DNA of 64,000 nt from Clostridiales bacterium. GTDB taxonomy: Bacteria; Bacillota; Clostridia; Oscillospirales; Oscillospiraceae. The notes beneath the pieces are model-generated. The model worked only from the letters and a program-made list of their open reading frames with translations, did no database searches and was not told the origin of the DNA. Below are positions 50,853 to 59,338 of this stretch, one piece after another. The stretch spans positions 124,001 to 188,000 of the forward strand of contig JAQXJB010000019.1 of the NCBI GenBank assembly GCA_029008095.1, written 5' to 3'. Position 1 is the first letter of the stretch. Each line of letters begins with the position of its first letter. Made by a program: the position numbers and the translations under genes.

Positions 50853-51647
50853 TCAGCCGAAAATCATTCGGTCATTGTCAAATTCAGACTTCTTCTTATC
50901 CGTGTAGAGCCGCATAAGCTCTTCCACGCTCATGTTCGCCCGTTCCTCGCCGGAAAAGTCGAAAATTATCTGCCCGTTATCCATCATTATGGTGCGGTCA
51001 CCGGTGGTAAGGGCGCTTTTTACGTTGTGGGTTATCATCATTGTGGTCAGCTTGTTTTCCTGGACAATGGAATTGGTTATCTCCATTATCTTCTCCGCCG
51101 TCGCGGGGTCGAGAGCTGCGGTGTGCTCGTCGAGTAACAGAAGCTGGGGCATTACCAGCGTGCACATAAGCAGGGTGACGACCTGACGCTGACCGCCGGA
51201 AAGCAGGCCTACCTTGGTTTTCATTCTGTCCTCAAGACCCATGCCGTAGCGGGAGAGGGCGTCCCGGAAAAACTCACGCTGCTTTCTGTTTATAGCCCTT
51301 GCGAGAGGGCCGGAGTGAGTGCGGGAATAGGCGAGAGCCAGATTTTCCTCTATGCTCATGGTAGGCGCGGTGCCCTTCATGGGATCCTGAAACACGCGGC
51401 CTATGACCTTGGCGCGCTTGTGCTCGGGCATAAAGGTGATGTCCTTGTCGTTGAGAGTGATAGTGCCGCTGTCGGGGAGAATAGTGCCGCAGACGGCGTT
51501 GAAGAGAGTGGACTTGCCCGCGCCGTTGGAGCCAATTATGGTCACGAATTCACCGTCCTTCAGCGTAAGCTCAAGGCCGTTGAGCGCCACATGCTCGTTT
51601 GGCGTGCCGGGAAAGAAGGTCTTGGAAAGATTTTTTATCTCAAGCAT
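50853..51647 (-). CDS. ABC transporter ATPase (TrpZ-like)
   Basis: 264 residues. Walker A GSNGAGKST, signature LSGGQRQVVTLL, and the unusual Walker B LLLDEHTAALDP, in which His replaces the Pro of DEPT. This DEHTAALDP form marks the uncharacterised/tryptophan-type ABC importers (TrpXYZ). It pairs with the permease, whose end it overlaps by 8 bp, and the binding protein upstream. Confidence 0.93.
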   Translation of the reverse strand: MLEIKNLSKTFFPGTPNEHVALNGLELTLKDGEFVTIIGSNGAGKSTLFNAVCGTILPDSGTITLNDKDITFMPEHKRAKVIGRVFQDPMKGTAPTMSIEENLALAYSRTHSGPLARAINRKQREFFRDALSRYGMGLEDRMKTKVGLLSGGQRQVVTLLMCTLVMPQLLLLDEHTAALDPATAEKIMEITNSIVQENKLTTMMITHNVKSALTTGDRTIMMDNGQIIFDFSGEERANMSVEELMRLYTDKKKSEFDNDRMIFG

Positions 51648-52557
51648 TGTGCTTCACCTCCGCTTTTACCTTGGCGCGGTTGATGTAGGACTTGACCGCG
51701 GGGACGGAAAGAGTAACGGCAACTATAACGGCGCACATCAGCTTCATCAGCGTGGCGCTGTAATCGCCGAAGAGGTTCATGTCAACGACGAAGGTGACGA
51801 TGAGCTTGTAAATGATGGAGCCCGCCACGGCGGAAATAAGGCCGATGGTGACGCCGCGCTTGCCGAATACGGCCTCGCCGATAATGACGGCGGCAAGACC
51901 GTAGACCAGCGTGCCGTTGGAGGAGTGAATGTCGGAATAGCCGCTGTAATGGGCTATGAGCGCGCCGGAGAGAGCTACGAGGGCGTTGGAAAGGCAGAGA
52001 CCGGTTATCTTCGTGCGGTCAACGTTGATGGAGGAGGCGCGTACCATGTCGGGATTGTCGCCGGTGGCTCGGATGCACATACCGATGTGGGTTTTGAAGA
52101 ACCAGATGGCGATGAGTACGATCAGGATGCAGAACACCGCACTGGCAGCAGTGCCGACTATCTTTTTTCCAATAGGGTCAAGGTCGAAAAGACCGTATAG
52201 CAGTTTGAAAAGAGACTCGCTGCCGAGGGAGAGGTTGGGCGTGTTTCCCAGAACAATGAGGTTCACGCTGTAAAGACCGCTCATGGTGATTATGCCCGCC
52301 AGAACGGGATGCACCTTCAGCTTGGTCTGAAGCATACCGGTCACGAAGCCCGCCGCAGCGCCGGCTATCATTGCCAGCGGTATGGAAAGAAGGGGATGGC
52401 CCGCAGCCGCCGTAACGGCCGCCACGGCCGAGCCGAAGCCGAAGCTGCTCTCCGTTGTCAGGTCAGGTATGTTGAGAAGGCGGAGGGATATAAATATGCC
52501 CAAAGCCAGAAGGCCGTATATGAAGCCCTCCTGCAGGGCGGTTATATATAGCTGCAT
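51640..52557 (-). CDS. ABC transporter permease (TrpY-like, BPD_transp_2)
   Basis: 305 residues, about nine membrane segments. Branched-chain-type permease features: LGIFISLRLLNIPDLTTESSFGFGSAV near 18-45 and ATGDNPDMVRASSINVDRTKITGLCLSNALVALSGAL near 175-210. Such permeases pair with DEHTAALDP ATPases. A 260-bp gap with a hairpin and a MITE-like insertion separates it from the binding-protein gene. Confidence 0.92.
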   Translation of the reverse strand: MQLYITALQEGFIYGLLALGIFISLRLLNIPDLTTESSFGFGSAVAAVTAAAGHPLLSIPLAMIAGAAAGFVTGMLQTKLKVHPVLAGIITMSGLYSVNLIVLGNTPNLSLGSESLFKLLYGLFDLDPIGKKIVGTAASAVFCILIVLIAIWFFKTHIGMCIRATGDNPDMVRASSINVDRTKITGLCLSNALVALSGALIAHYSGYSDIHSSNGTLVYGLAAVIIGEAVFGKRGVTIGLISAVAGSIIYKLIVTFVVDMNLFGDYSATLMKLMCAVIVAVTLSVPAVKSYINRAKVKAEVKHNA

Positions 52558-52594
52558 GAATAATCATCCTTTACGGTAAATGTATCAAATCGGA

Positions 52595-52640
52595 GGCTTG
52601 CCCTGAAACCGAGGATTTCGGCTCCAGGGCAAGCCCCCAA
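52595..52640 (-). terminator. Long hairpin between binding protein and permease
   Basis: GGAGGCTTGCCCTG and CAGGGCAAGCCCCC form a 12-14-bp stem around an inner CCGA/TCGG. It could lower permease/ATPase expression relative to the binding protein or protect the upstream mRNA. Confidence 0.55.
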
Positions 52641-52659
52641 GGCGGGGGCTGTGTATTTA

Positions 52660-52819
52660 GGAACCTCTGAATCAATGCGTCTGCGGCATCTTGCGGAAAA
52701 TTTTCGCGGCAATTTCGTTGTGTTTTCTTGAAATAAACCCATTATTCCTGCAAAAACACGCCTCATTGCCACAAAAATTTTGCTCACAAGCTGCTCTTGC
52801 CGATTTATTCAGAGCTTCC
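52660..52819. mobile_element. 160-bp MITE-like element with IS5-like ends and TTA target duplication
   Basis: Imperfect terminal inverted repeats GGAACCTCTGAATCAA (left, 52660) and TTTATTCAGAGCTTCC (right, ending 52819), flanked on both sides by TTA (52657-52659 and 52820-52822). No coding capacity. The right TTA is the complement of the TAA stop of the binding-protein gene, so the element sits exactly at that stop. The GGAAnCTCTGAAT-type ends recall IS5-family transposons. Confidence 0.7.
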
Positions 52820-53833
52820 TTAGGAGAGATGGAGAATGCTGTAATTGGCGCTGCCTACGCTGATGGCGTCGCTGTCCGGGAGGGTAACGCCAAGGGCGGC
52901 CAGAGTGGTGTCGTTTATGCTGACGTAGTCCGCGCCCACAACTATGGCGGGTATGTCTGCAACGGCGGTGCCCTTTAGATACTGAATAGCCATGTCGGCG
53001 GTCTTGCGGCCTATGCCCACGTCATCGATGGCGATGGTGGCGAAGCAGCCGGAGGCCACGGTGGTGGAGGAGGAACAGTAGGTGGGTATCTTTGCCTCGC
53101 GGCAGATTTCCACCAGAGAGGTAACGCCGGACTGTACCACGGAGTCGTTGGGAACGAAGATCGCGGTGCAGCCGTCGGAGATGAGAGCCTCGGTAACGGT
53201 GGCTATCTCAGAGGTGTTGTTCACGGTCTTGGTGACGTATTCAATGCCCTTACCTGCCAAATAATTCTCGCCGCTGGCTACGGTGTTGGATGCGTTGGTC
53301 TCACTGGCGCAGTAGATGAAGCCCCATTTGTCGATGCCCGGGGTCAGAGTATCCGCCAGGGCGAAGATATCGCCCACGGGGATGGCGTTGGAGGTGCCGG
53401 TGGCGTTCTTGTCGGGAGCGGCCATATCTGTGATAACACCCGCGGCTACGGGAGCGGAGACCGCACAGAAGAAGCAGGGAGTGCCGCTTTCAAGATTAAC
53501 AAACTGCTGGGTAGGCGGGGTGGCTATGGTGAACACCAGGTCGTAGGAGCCGTCGTCCATAGAGGTGCAGATGGTGGAAAGGTTGGTCGTGTCGCCGGCG
53601 GCGCACTTATAAACGATTTCAGTGTTTTCGTCGGTATAGCCTGCGGATTTGAGCTGGCTGATGATGCCTTCCTTCATGTCGAGAAACGCGCCGTTTTCAA
53701 CGAGCATCGCAATGCCTATCTTGGTTTTTGCATTGGTCTTGCCATTGTCCTTGCCGTTGGAGCAGCCGGCGAAGCAGGCTGCGATAAGAGCGATAGTGAG
53801 CAGCAGAGCTGCGAACTTACTGAGCTTTTTCAT
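52820..53833 (-). CDS. ABC transporter substrate-binding lipoprotein (TrpX-like)
   Basis: 337 residues. Lipoprotein signal with Cys near 24 (ACFAGCSNG). Body is the ABC_sub_bind/TrpX type: KIGIAMLVENGAFLDMKEGIISQLKSAGYTDENTEIVYKCAAGD, LVFTIATPPTQQFVN, CFFCAVSAP, IFVPNDSVVQSG, GIGRKTADMAIQYLKG. In streptococci this family is a predicted tryptophan importer controlled by a Trp T-box. AAGGAGG is 8 bases before the ATG. The stop codon borders a MITE-like element. Confidence 0.92.
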   Translation of the reverse strand: MKKLSKFAALLLTIALIAACFAGCSNGKDNGKTNAKTKIGIAMLVENGAFLDMKEGIISQLKSAGYTDENTEIVYKCAAGDTTNLSTICTSMDDGSYDLVFTIATPPTQQFVNLESGTPCFFCAVSAPVAAGVITDMAAPDKNATGTSNAIPVGDIFALADTLTPGIDKWGFIYCASETNASNTVASGENYLAGKGIEYVTKTVNNTSEIATVTEALISDGCTAIFVPNDSVVQSGVTSLVEICREAKIPTYCSSSTTVASGCFATIAIDDVGIGRKTADMAIQYLKGTAVADIPAIVVGADYVSINDTTLAALGVTLPDSDAISVGSANYSILHLS

Positions 53834-53882
53834 AAAATGTACCTCCTTGATTTTTGCGGGTCATTATTTTTCATTTTCTATG

Positions 53883-53971
53883 TAACCGATTTGAGCGTCG
53901 GTTATCTATAAATCCGTTTTCGCTGCGCACACGAAAGCGGAATTTATATACGGGACTTGAAATAGCGGAAA
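53883..53971 (-). promoter_or_regulatory. Candidate internal promoter and dyad before the binding-protein gene
   Basis: On the minus strand TTTCCG, 17 bp, TATAAA (53971-53943), followed by a TAACCGA / TCGGTTA dyad (53904-53883). This would allow the operon to be transcribed without the distant T-box leader. Confidence 0.45.
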
Positions 53972-54060
53972 AAAAGCGTTACCATTATAAAAAAGTGAAC
54001 CTGCCATGCTGGGCGAAACGCCTCAGCGGACTGTTCGGCAGTGCTCCAGGAGGAATAAAT

Positions 54061-54351
54061 ATGCGTCATTTTGTTTTTATGAAGTTTGAACCGGGATATT
54101 TTGACGATAATGTTTATACATATATCCGCACGAATTTTTCGCGGCTTCAGGCTGTGATGTCTGAAGATATACTTTCATGCCGGGTGAGCAAAAACTGCGT
54201 CGAGCGGGACAGAAACATGGACATGATGATCGAGATGGAGCTGAAAGACGCCGGCTCGCTGCCCAAGTATCTGAACCATCCGCTTCATTTGGCGGTGGGA
54301 GAGAGGATGAACTGCCACGTTATCGAGCGGGCTTCCTTTGACTGCGAGTAA
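54061..54351 (+). CDS. Dabb-domain (stress-responsive alpha/beta barrel) protein
   Basis: 96 residues from the ATG at 54061, with AGGAGG 8 bases before. MRHFVFMKF...LSCRVSKNC...MMIEMELKDAGSLPKYLNHPLHLAVGER fits the ferredoxin-like Dabb fold (the HPLH histidine region is typical). Some members cyclise polyketides; most are unknown. It lies on the plus strand between a T-box leader and an operon on the minus strand, so the leader transcript would run antisense through it. Confidence 0.85.
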   Translation: MRHFVFMKFEPGYFDDNVYTYIRTNFSRLQAVMSEDILSCRVSKNCVERDRNMDMMIEMELKDAGSLPKYLNHPLHLAVGERMNCHVIERASFDCE

Positions 54352-54361
54352 AACCGCTCCG

Positions 54362-54642
54362 AAAAATAAAAACGCCCTTCACAGACCTATACAGTCTGTA
54401 AAGGGCGATAAATACCGCGGTGCCACCTTTATTGCCGTGCCAAGCACGTCATCTCGTCGGGATGCCAACACATCCCCTGCCTTTAACGCAGGCATACGGT
54501 CCGATTACTCACGCGAAAGCGTTTTCCTCATTCCCTCAGCGACCCATTTGCCGTCCGGCTTTCTGCTGGCTTCTCAGCATCCCAGCTCTCTGTAAGCGCC
54601 CATGGCGGTTTGACTCTCGCTTCAACGGTTTATGCTATATTG
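54362..54642 (-). ncRNA. T-box leader, probable Trp (UGG) specifier
   Basis: On the minus strand the T-box consensus appears as AAGGTGGCACCGCGG (54433-54419), followed by a strong terminator stem CGCCCTTTACAGAC / GTCTGTGAAGGGCG and TTTTTATTTTT. Stem I features AGAGAGCTGG...GATGCTGAGAAGCCAGC are present. Hand folding gives a specifier loop closed by GCGA/TCGC in which TGG followed by G lies on the 3' side. Downstream on this strand is the Dabb gene in antisense, then the TrpX-like operon 530 nt away. Class call is firm; specifier is an inference. Confidence 0.87.
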
Positions 54643-54648
54643 TTTTGG

Positions 54649-54677
54649 AGTTTAACACCATAAAACCGATTTGTCAA
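54649..54677 (-). promoter_or_regulatory. Predicted promoter of the T-box leader
   Basis: On the minus strand TTGACA, 17 bp, TAAACT. Confidence 0.7.
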
Positions 54678-54721
54678 TACTTTAATGAATAAAATGTCTG
54701 AATTTTTTTGGAGGTATCCAA

Positions 54722-55810
54722 ATGTTTGAAAAGCTCAATGACAGCCCTCTTGCCGCGCTTCTGCGCCGGGACGAATGGGAAGAATTCGCGCCGCTGATGG
54801 CACGGCTGGCGGAATGGGAGCACTGCGGTATATTCTATGCCGCTCTTGAAAATATTGACCGCGCCGCCCTCTTTACCAGCGCCATACACGGCTCTGGCCA
54901 CATCGAGCGCGTAATGCTTCTCGGCGCCGTTCTTGCCATGCTGGAGGACGAGAGCGAGGCCGATACGGCTCTGCTCATGGATATGTGCTCTTATCACGAT
55001 ACGGGCCGCGTCAGCGATTGGCTGGACGAATTTCACGGCAGCCGCTCATGCTATAAGCTGGAGGGGCTTACCGGCCGTGGCGGCGAGGAGCTTAAGCTGA
55101 TAATGGCGGGCGTGGAGGCTCATTCCCGCCGGGATGACGATATGGACAGCGTTATTGCCAGGCATGCGCCGGAGAATATTACCCGGGCAAAGCGTCTTGC
55201 CCTGCTGCTGAAGGACGCCGACGGTCTCGACCGTGTCCGAATCGGTGACCTTGACCCTAAATTCATGCGTACAGCCGCCGCAAAGAGCCTTACGGCTTTC
55301 TCGGAATATCTGTTTAAAGCTTACTCGGCCATGCAGGAGGAGCTTGGACAGGAGCCGGTGCGCCGGGATATGGTGGACAGAAAGATAATGGAGCAGATGC
55401 GGGATCATGTGCAGAACTGCTATTTCGGCCATGATTATAACTGCGCCGTCACCATGCTCACCGCGCTGGCGCAGTTCTTTGAAACGGAGCTATCGCCGCA
55501 GCTTCTGCTGGCCGCCAACGGTATGCACGGCGCGGGGCGCTTCGGCGCTCAGTGCGGCCTGGTGGAAGGCGCGCTGATGTTCCTCGGCGTTTATTACGGC
55601 GGCAGGGGAGCGGACCAATATGAGGTGGAGCGGATATGCAACGCTTATGCCCAGGCATTTACCGAAAAGTATAAATCTCTCGATTGCCGCGATCTGCGCC
55701 CCGGCGGCTTCAAGGATGACGACCCGCCTCATCTCTGCGCGGGGCTGACCTTGGACGCAATTCTGTTTACCCGTCTGTTCATATTGGAAAAGAACAAGGA
55801 ATTATTGTGA
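54722..55810 (+). CDS. HD-domain phosphohydrolase fused to C_GCAxxG_C_C redox domain
   Basis: 362 residues. The N-terminal two-thirds hold an HD domain: HGSGHIERV near 56, SYHDTGRVSDW near 91, VEAHSRRD near 130, LLKDADGLDRVRIGD near 161. The C-terminal third matches C_GCAxxG_C_C: QCGLVEGALMFLGVYYGG near 280, a CRDL near 327 and HLCAGLTLDAI near 340; the first Cys of the GCA motif appears lost (AQCGLVEG). The HD half would cleave phosphoester bonds; the second is a family thought to bind a redox centre. GGAGG precedes the ATG. Confidence 0.78.
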   Translation: MFEKLNDSPLAALLRRDEWEEFAPLMARLAEWEHCGIFYAALENIDRAALFTSAIHGSGHIERVMLLGAVLAMLEDESEADTALLMDMCSYHDTGRVSDWLDEFHGSRSCYKLEGLTGRGGEELKLIMAGVEAHSRRDDDMDSVIARHAPENITRAKRLALLLKDADGLDRVRIGDLDPKFMRTAAAKSLTAFSEYLFKAYSAMQEELGQEPVRRDMVDRKIMEQMRDHVQNCYFGHDYNCAVTMLTALAQFFETELSPQLLLAANGMHGAGRFGAQCGLVEGALMFLGVYYGGRGADQYEVERICNAYAQAFTEKYKSLDCRDLRPGGFKDDDPPHLCAGLTLDAILFTRLFILEKNKELL

Positions 55811-55834
55811 TTTCGCCGCATTGGGTGTGCTGTA

Positions 55835-56518
55835 TTATTCCGCGCTTTCACTCTTCGCGGTAAGGGGGATGTCCTCGGCAACGCCTGCGGCGGCGCACAT
55901 CCGGGCCTTAAAGAGCTTGTTCGTCAGTGCGACAACACGCCCAACGCCGAGCATTGCGCAGAGCGTGCCGATATTGATGCCGACGACGCGGCGCATCAGC
56001 ACAAGGCCGAGGGTAACGGTTACGCATACGCTGCCTATGTCAAAAACATTTTTGGCAAAGCCCTGCTTCCAGCCGGTGCGTTCCGCCAGAGCCTGAACGA
56101 TACCGTCACCCGGATTCGGGATAAGGCGCATATTCACAGTCATGCATATGCCGATGCCTGTCAGCACAATGGCAAGAGCCAGCATTGCCAGGTTGAAAAA
56201 CAGACTGTGCTCGGAGCTGACGTAGGGAACCATGCCGAACAAATTCAAAAGGCGGCTGAATACGAGACTGAGCGGGAGCTGCAGCAGGTCGTACCAGTGG
56301 CTGCGTTTTCCCCGCAGACAGAACTGGGCGGCGACGAAGAGGGCGTAAAGAAGAAAGGTCATGTTTCCGAAGTTGAAGCCGGTAAATTGGGAAACGCAGT
56401 ACGCCACGGAGATGATAGGCGATACGCCCAGCCCGGTTTTGGTGTTCAGAGATATGCCCGAGGCCAGAACGACCATGCCGATGCAGTATATGAAAGCACG
56501 AATTATTTTTTTCTTCAT
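55835..56518 (-). CDS. YczE/YitT-like (DUF6198) membrane protein
   Basis: 227 residues from the ATG at 56518 (AAGGAG upstream). Five membrane segments; family signs are the start RAFIYCIGMVVLASGISLNTKTGLGVSPI, and MTVNMRLIPNPGDGIVQALAERTGW. It resembles the YczE/YyaS/YitT group, whose function is unknown. Monocistronic. Confidence 0.8.
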   Translation of the reverse strand: MKKKIIRAFIYCIGMVVLASGISLNTKTGLGVSPIISVAYCVSQFTGFNFGNMTFLLYALFVAAQFCLRGKRSHWYDLLQLPLSLVFSRLLNLFGMVPYVSSEHSLFFNLAMLALAIVLTGIGICMTVNMRLIPNPGDGIVQALAERTGWKQGFAKNVFDIGSVCVTVTLGLVLMRRVVGINIGTLCAMLGVGRVVALTNKLFKARMCAAAGVAEDIPLTAKSESAE

Positions 56519-56627
56519 AGGAACTCCTTGTAGCGGCAGAGATAATCTGTCCCGAAGCCGGAATGCCGATATATCGTCGCTTACGGGACGAAGCAAGTAA
56601 ATAATACAAAATATTCCGAAAAAAATC

Positions 56628-56664
56628 AAGCCTGTAATTTAAGCATTTAAATTACAGGCTTGAT
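56628..56664 (-). terminator. Terminator of the glycyl radical enzyme gene
   Basis: TCAAGCCTGTAATTTAA / TTAAATTACAGGCTTGA, a long perfect stem with ATTTTTTTC on the minus-strand exit. Confidence 0.9.
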
Positions 56665-56709
56665 GCGTTAATGACCCGAAACGGGTCTGTTATTTAAAAT
56701 AATGCTTTC

Positions 56710-59202
56710 TCAGATGCACTGCTCGGTACGCATGATGAAGTCGTCCTGAGTGGCCTTGTCAAGGGTGACAAAATAGGTGGAGAAGCCGGCGATGCGAACG
56801 ATGAGGTCCTTGAAGTTGTCGGGATCCTTCTGAGCCTCGTGGAGGGAGTCGGTGCTGACAACGTTGAACTGAACCTGCATGCCGCCCAGCTTGAAGTAGG
56901 TGTTGATGAGCTGCTTGAGCTTCATCGCGCCTGTGTCGCCCGCGACGCTGTTGGGGGAGAAGCGGATGTTGAGCTGGTCGCCGTTGGTGAGAGCGCGGTG
57001 AGGCAGCTTGGCGGCGGAGCGGAGATAGGCGGTGGGGCCGTTCTTGTCGAAGCCCTGGCGGGGGCTGATGGCGTCGGCAATGGGTTCGCCGTCCCTGCGT
57101 CCGTCGGGGGTGGCCTTGGTCATCTTGCCCTGATAGATATGGGCGGTCATGGTGAAGGTTCCGCCGGAGTAATGGCCGCGGGAGCCGGTGGCGTTGGTCA
57201 TTATATCGGCAAAGAGGCCAAGCGCCCATGCGGCCAGCTCGTCGGCCTCATCATTGTCGTTGCCGTAGTGGGGAACTTCGTTGATGATGGTCTGTCGGAG
57301 CTGTTCATAGCCCTCCCAGTTGGCCTGGAGAGCGTCGTACATCTCGCGGGTGGATACGGTCTTGTCGTCGAAGCAAAGCTTCTTGATGGCCATAAGGCTG
57401 TCACCGACGTTGGCGGTGCCGCAGGCGGTGAGACCTACGCGGTTGTACTTCGCGCCGCCGTTGTTTACGTCCTTTCCGCTCTCCATGCAGCCGTCCATGA
57501 GGGCGGAAGCCGCGATGCAGGGGAAGTATTCGGCATAAACCAACTCAAAGGTGTTGGCATAGGAAACGCTCCAGTCCAGAACATACTGCATCTCCTTGCG
57601 GAAGTTTTCCTTGAATTCCTCAAAGGTTTCGCACTCATAGAGCTTCTTGCAGGGGAGGGCGGTCTTGCCGGTCATGGGGTTGACGCCGCCGTTGATGGTG
57701 ATAAGAACCACGGGAACCATGTTCCAGATGGATTCAGCGCCGGTGCAGCCGCAGGCAGGCCACTCATTGCCGGTTCCGCCGGGCTCAACGCAGCCGACTA
57801 TACTGTAGTTGCAGGCGTCCTCAAGAGTGAAGCCCAGATCCATCATAGAGGGGATGATGATCTCATCGTTCTGGAACTGAGGGATGCCGCCGCAGAGCTT
57901 GCTGGACTCGATGGCGAGTCTCCAGATGTCGTCGGGAGTGCCGGGATGAGTGCGCAGGGCAACGGTTGGGTCGGGGAACTTCATGCGTCCGTAGGTCTGC
58001 AGGAAGCAGTAGGTGGCGGGAGTGGTGCAGTCGCTGCCGTCGGCGTTGCGTCCGCCGAGAGTGAGATTGATGCCGGCAGTGGGAGTAAGGCCATTGTAGA
58101 TATTGGAATAAAGGCTCTGACCCTCTGCCTGCAGCTCGATAATGCGCTGGTTATTCATGGAGAAGCCGGGCAGAACGATGATGTCGCTCAGACGGAGAAT
58201 AAAGGCGTCTGTGATCTCCTGCGCCTCTTCCTGGGTGATACTGCCCTCGTCAAGCTGCTTCTGCAGCAGATGACCGGTGTACCAGTCGATGCGGCCAATG
58301 GACTGACCATGCTGCTGGCCGTCGGTGGAAAGAATGAGCTGATAGAAAATAGCGGCCTGGAGACCCTCCCAATATGTGCGGGCGGGGTTCTCCATGATCC
58401 AGTCAAGGCTGTCAGCCATCCTGTAAAGCTCGGCCTGACGCTTCTCGTCCTTTGTCCATACCGCTTTCTCACGGCAGGCATCGGCATAGCGCTTGGAGAG
58501 AAGCATAGCTGCGTCGCAGACGCGGATGACGGAATAATAGAAGATATGAGCCTTGGCCTTGTCGCCGTAGATGTGGCCCTTCATTTCATCCAGCTTGGCC
58601 TGAGCCTGGCGCTTTACCTCGCCGAAGCCCACGTTGATGGCCTTGTTGAAGTTGGCTATGTAGTGCCCCTGAGGCATGCCGGATACGCCGAAGAAGTGGG
58701 GATCACGCTTGCCGGAGCCAAGAAGGCCGCCGTTGCCGCTGGCTTCCCAGAAGTCCTCGGTCATTGCGCCCTCCACCATCTTGGAGATGGTGCGGTCTTT
58801 CCAGAAATCGTAAGCCTCGCGGAATATCTCGCGCTGCTCATCGCTCATGTAGATGGAGTCATGAGACTGCCATGCCTTTTTGAAATTCTCGTCGGTATCG
58901 TCCACAATGGAGGGGATCCAGCGGCAGTTCCAATCCACATATGGGCTAAGGCTGCGTTCGTCAGGGCCGGGAGTGCCGACAAGAATGTCATCATCAAAAA
59001 CAATGCACTTTTTCCGTGCTGCCCACTCAAGAAGAGCGCCGGAGCGTTTAAGCAGCGGATACTCGTTTTCGTGAGTTTTGTAATAATCCGTGTAGATTTT
59101 GGTGCGCTCGGAATTGATAGTCATGTACTTACCACCGGTGAAAACGTCGCGCTTTGCGCGGATGCGCTTGATACGGTCGGTCATGGGTGCGAATTCAAAC
59201 AT
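56710..59202 (-). CDS. Glycyl radical enzyme, GCVEP class, substrate unknown
   Basis: 830 residues. Active-site loop NYSIVGCVEPGG puts the thiyl Cys at 471 and the conserved Glu at 473, as in dehydratase and C-N lyase type glycyl radical enzymes; pyruvate formate-lyase would have CCVS instead. The glycyl loop IVRIAGFSTYF puts the radical Gly at 806. The N-terminus (DRIKRIRAKRDVFTGGKYMTINSER) fits the PFL2/PflD branch. The loop after GCVEP (GTGNEWPACG) matches none of the CutC, HypD or isethionate-lyase loops I recall. SD AAGGAG lies 11 bases upstream. It is divergent from the activase gene; no microcompartment genes are near. Confidence 0.92.
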   Translation of the reverse strand: MFEFAPMTDRIKRIRAKRDVFTGGKYMTINSERTKIYTDYYKTHENEYPLLKRSGALLEWAARKKCIVFDDDILVGTPGPDERSLSPYVDWNCRWIPSIVDDTDENFKKAWQSHDSIYMSDEQREIFREAYDFWKDRTISKMVEGAMTEDFWEASGNGGLLGSGKRDPHFFGVSGMPQGHYIANFNKAINVGFGEVKRQAQAKLDEMKGHIYGDKAKAHIFYYSVIRVCDAAMLLSKRYADACREKAVWTKDEKRQAELYRMADSLDWIMENPARTYWEGLQAAIFYQLILSTDGQQHGQSIGRIDWYTGHLLQKQLDEGSITQEEAQEITDAFILRLSDIIVLPGFSMNNQRIIELQAEGQSLYSNIYNGLTPTAGINLTLGGRNADGSDCTTPATYCFLQTYGRMKFPDPTVALRTHPGTPDDIWRLAIESSKLCGGIPQFQNDEIIIPSMMDLGFTLEDACNYSIVGCVEPGGTGNEWPACGCTGAESIWNMVPVVLITINGGVNPMTGKTALPCKKLYECETFEEFKENFRKEMQYVLDWSVSYANTFELVYAEYFPCIAASALMDGCMESGKDVNNGGAKYNRVGLTACGTANVGDSLMAIKKLCFDDKTVSTREMYDALQANWEGYEQLRQTIINEVPHYGNDNDEADELAAWALGLFADIMTNATGSRGHYSGGTFTMTAHIYQGKMTKATPDGRRDGEPIADAISPRQGFDKNGPTAYLRSAAKLPHRALTNGDQLNIRFSPNSVAGDTGAMKLKQLINTYFKLGGMQVQFNVVSTDSLHEAQKDPDNFKDLIVRIAGFSTYFVTLDKATQDDFIMRTEQCI

Positions 59203-59248
59203 TATAAAATCAGCTCCTTGGTCGATTGGTTATTAAGTTATTAATATT

Positions 59249-59277
59249 ATTATACTACGAAATATTTGCATTTACAA
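59249..59277 (-). promoter_or_regulatory. Predicted promoter of the glycyl radical enzyme gene
   Basis: On the minus strand TTGTAA, 17 bp, TATAAT, in the 136-bp divergent gap shared with the activase gene. Confidence 0.65.
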
Positions 59278-59338
59278 TGGACAATTGCAGTATATAGATG
59301 ATATAATTTATAAAAAATATAAAGCTGGAGGTATAGCT

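Noticed and set aside
56839..59244. 801-codon open frame on the plus strand
   Set aside because: Antisense shadow of the glycyl radical enzyme gene; no SD or domain.
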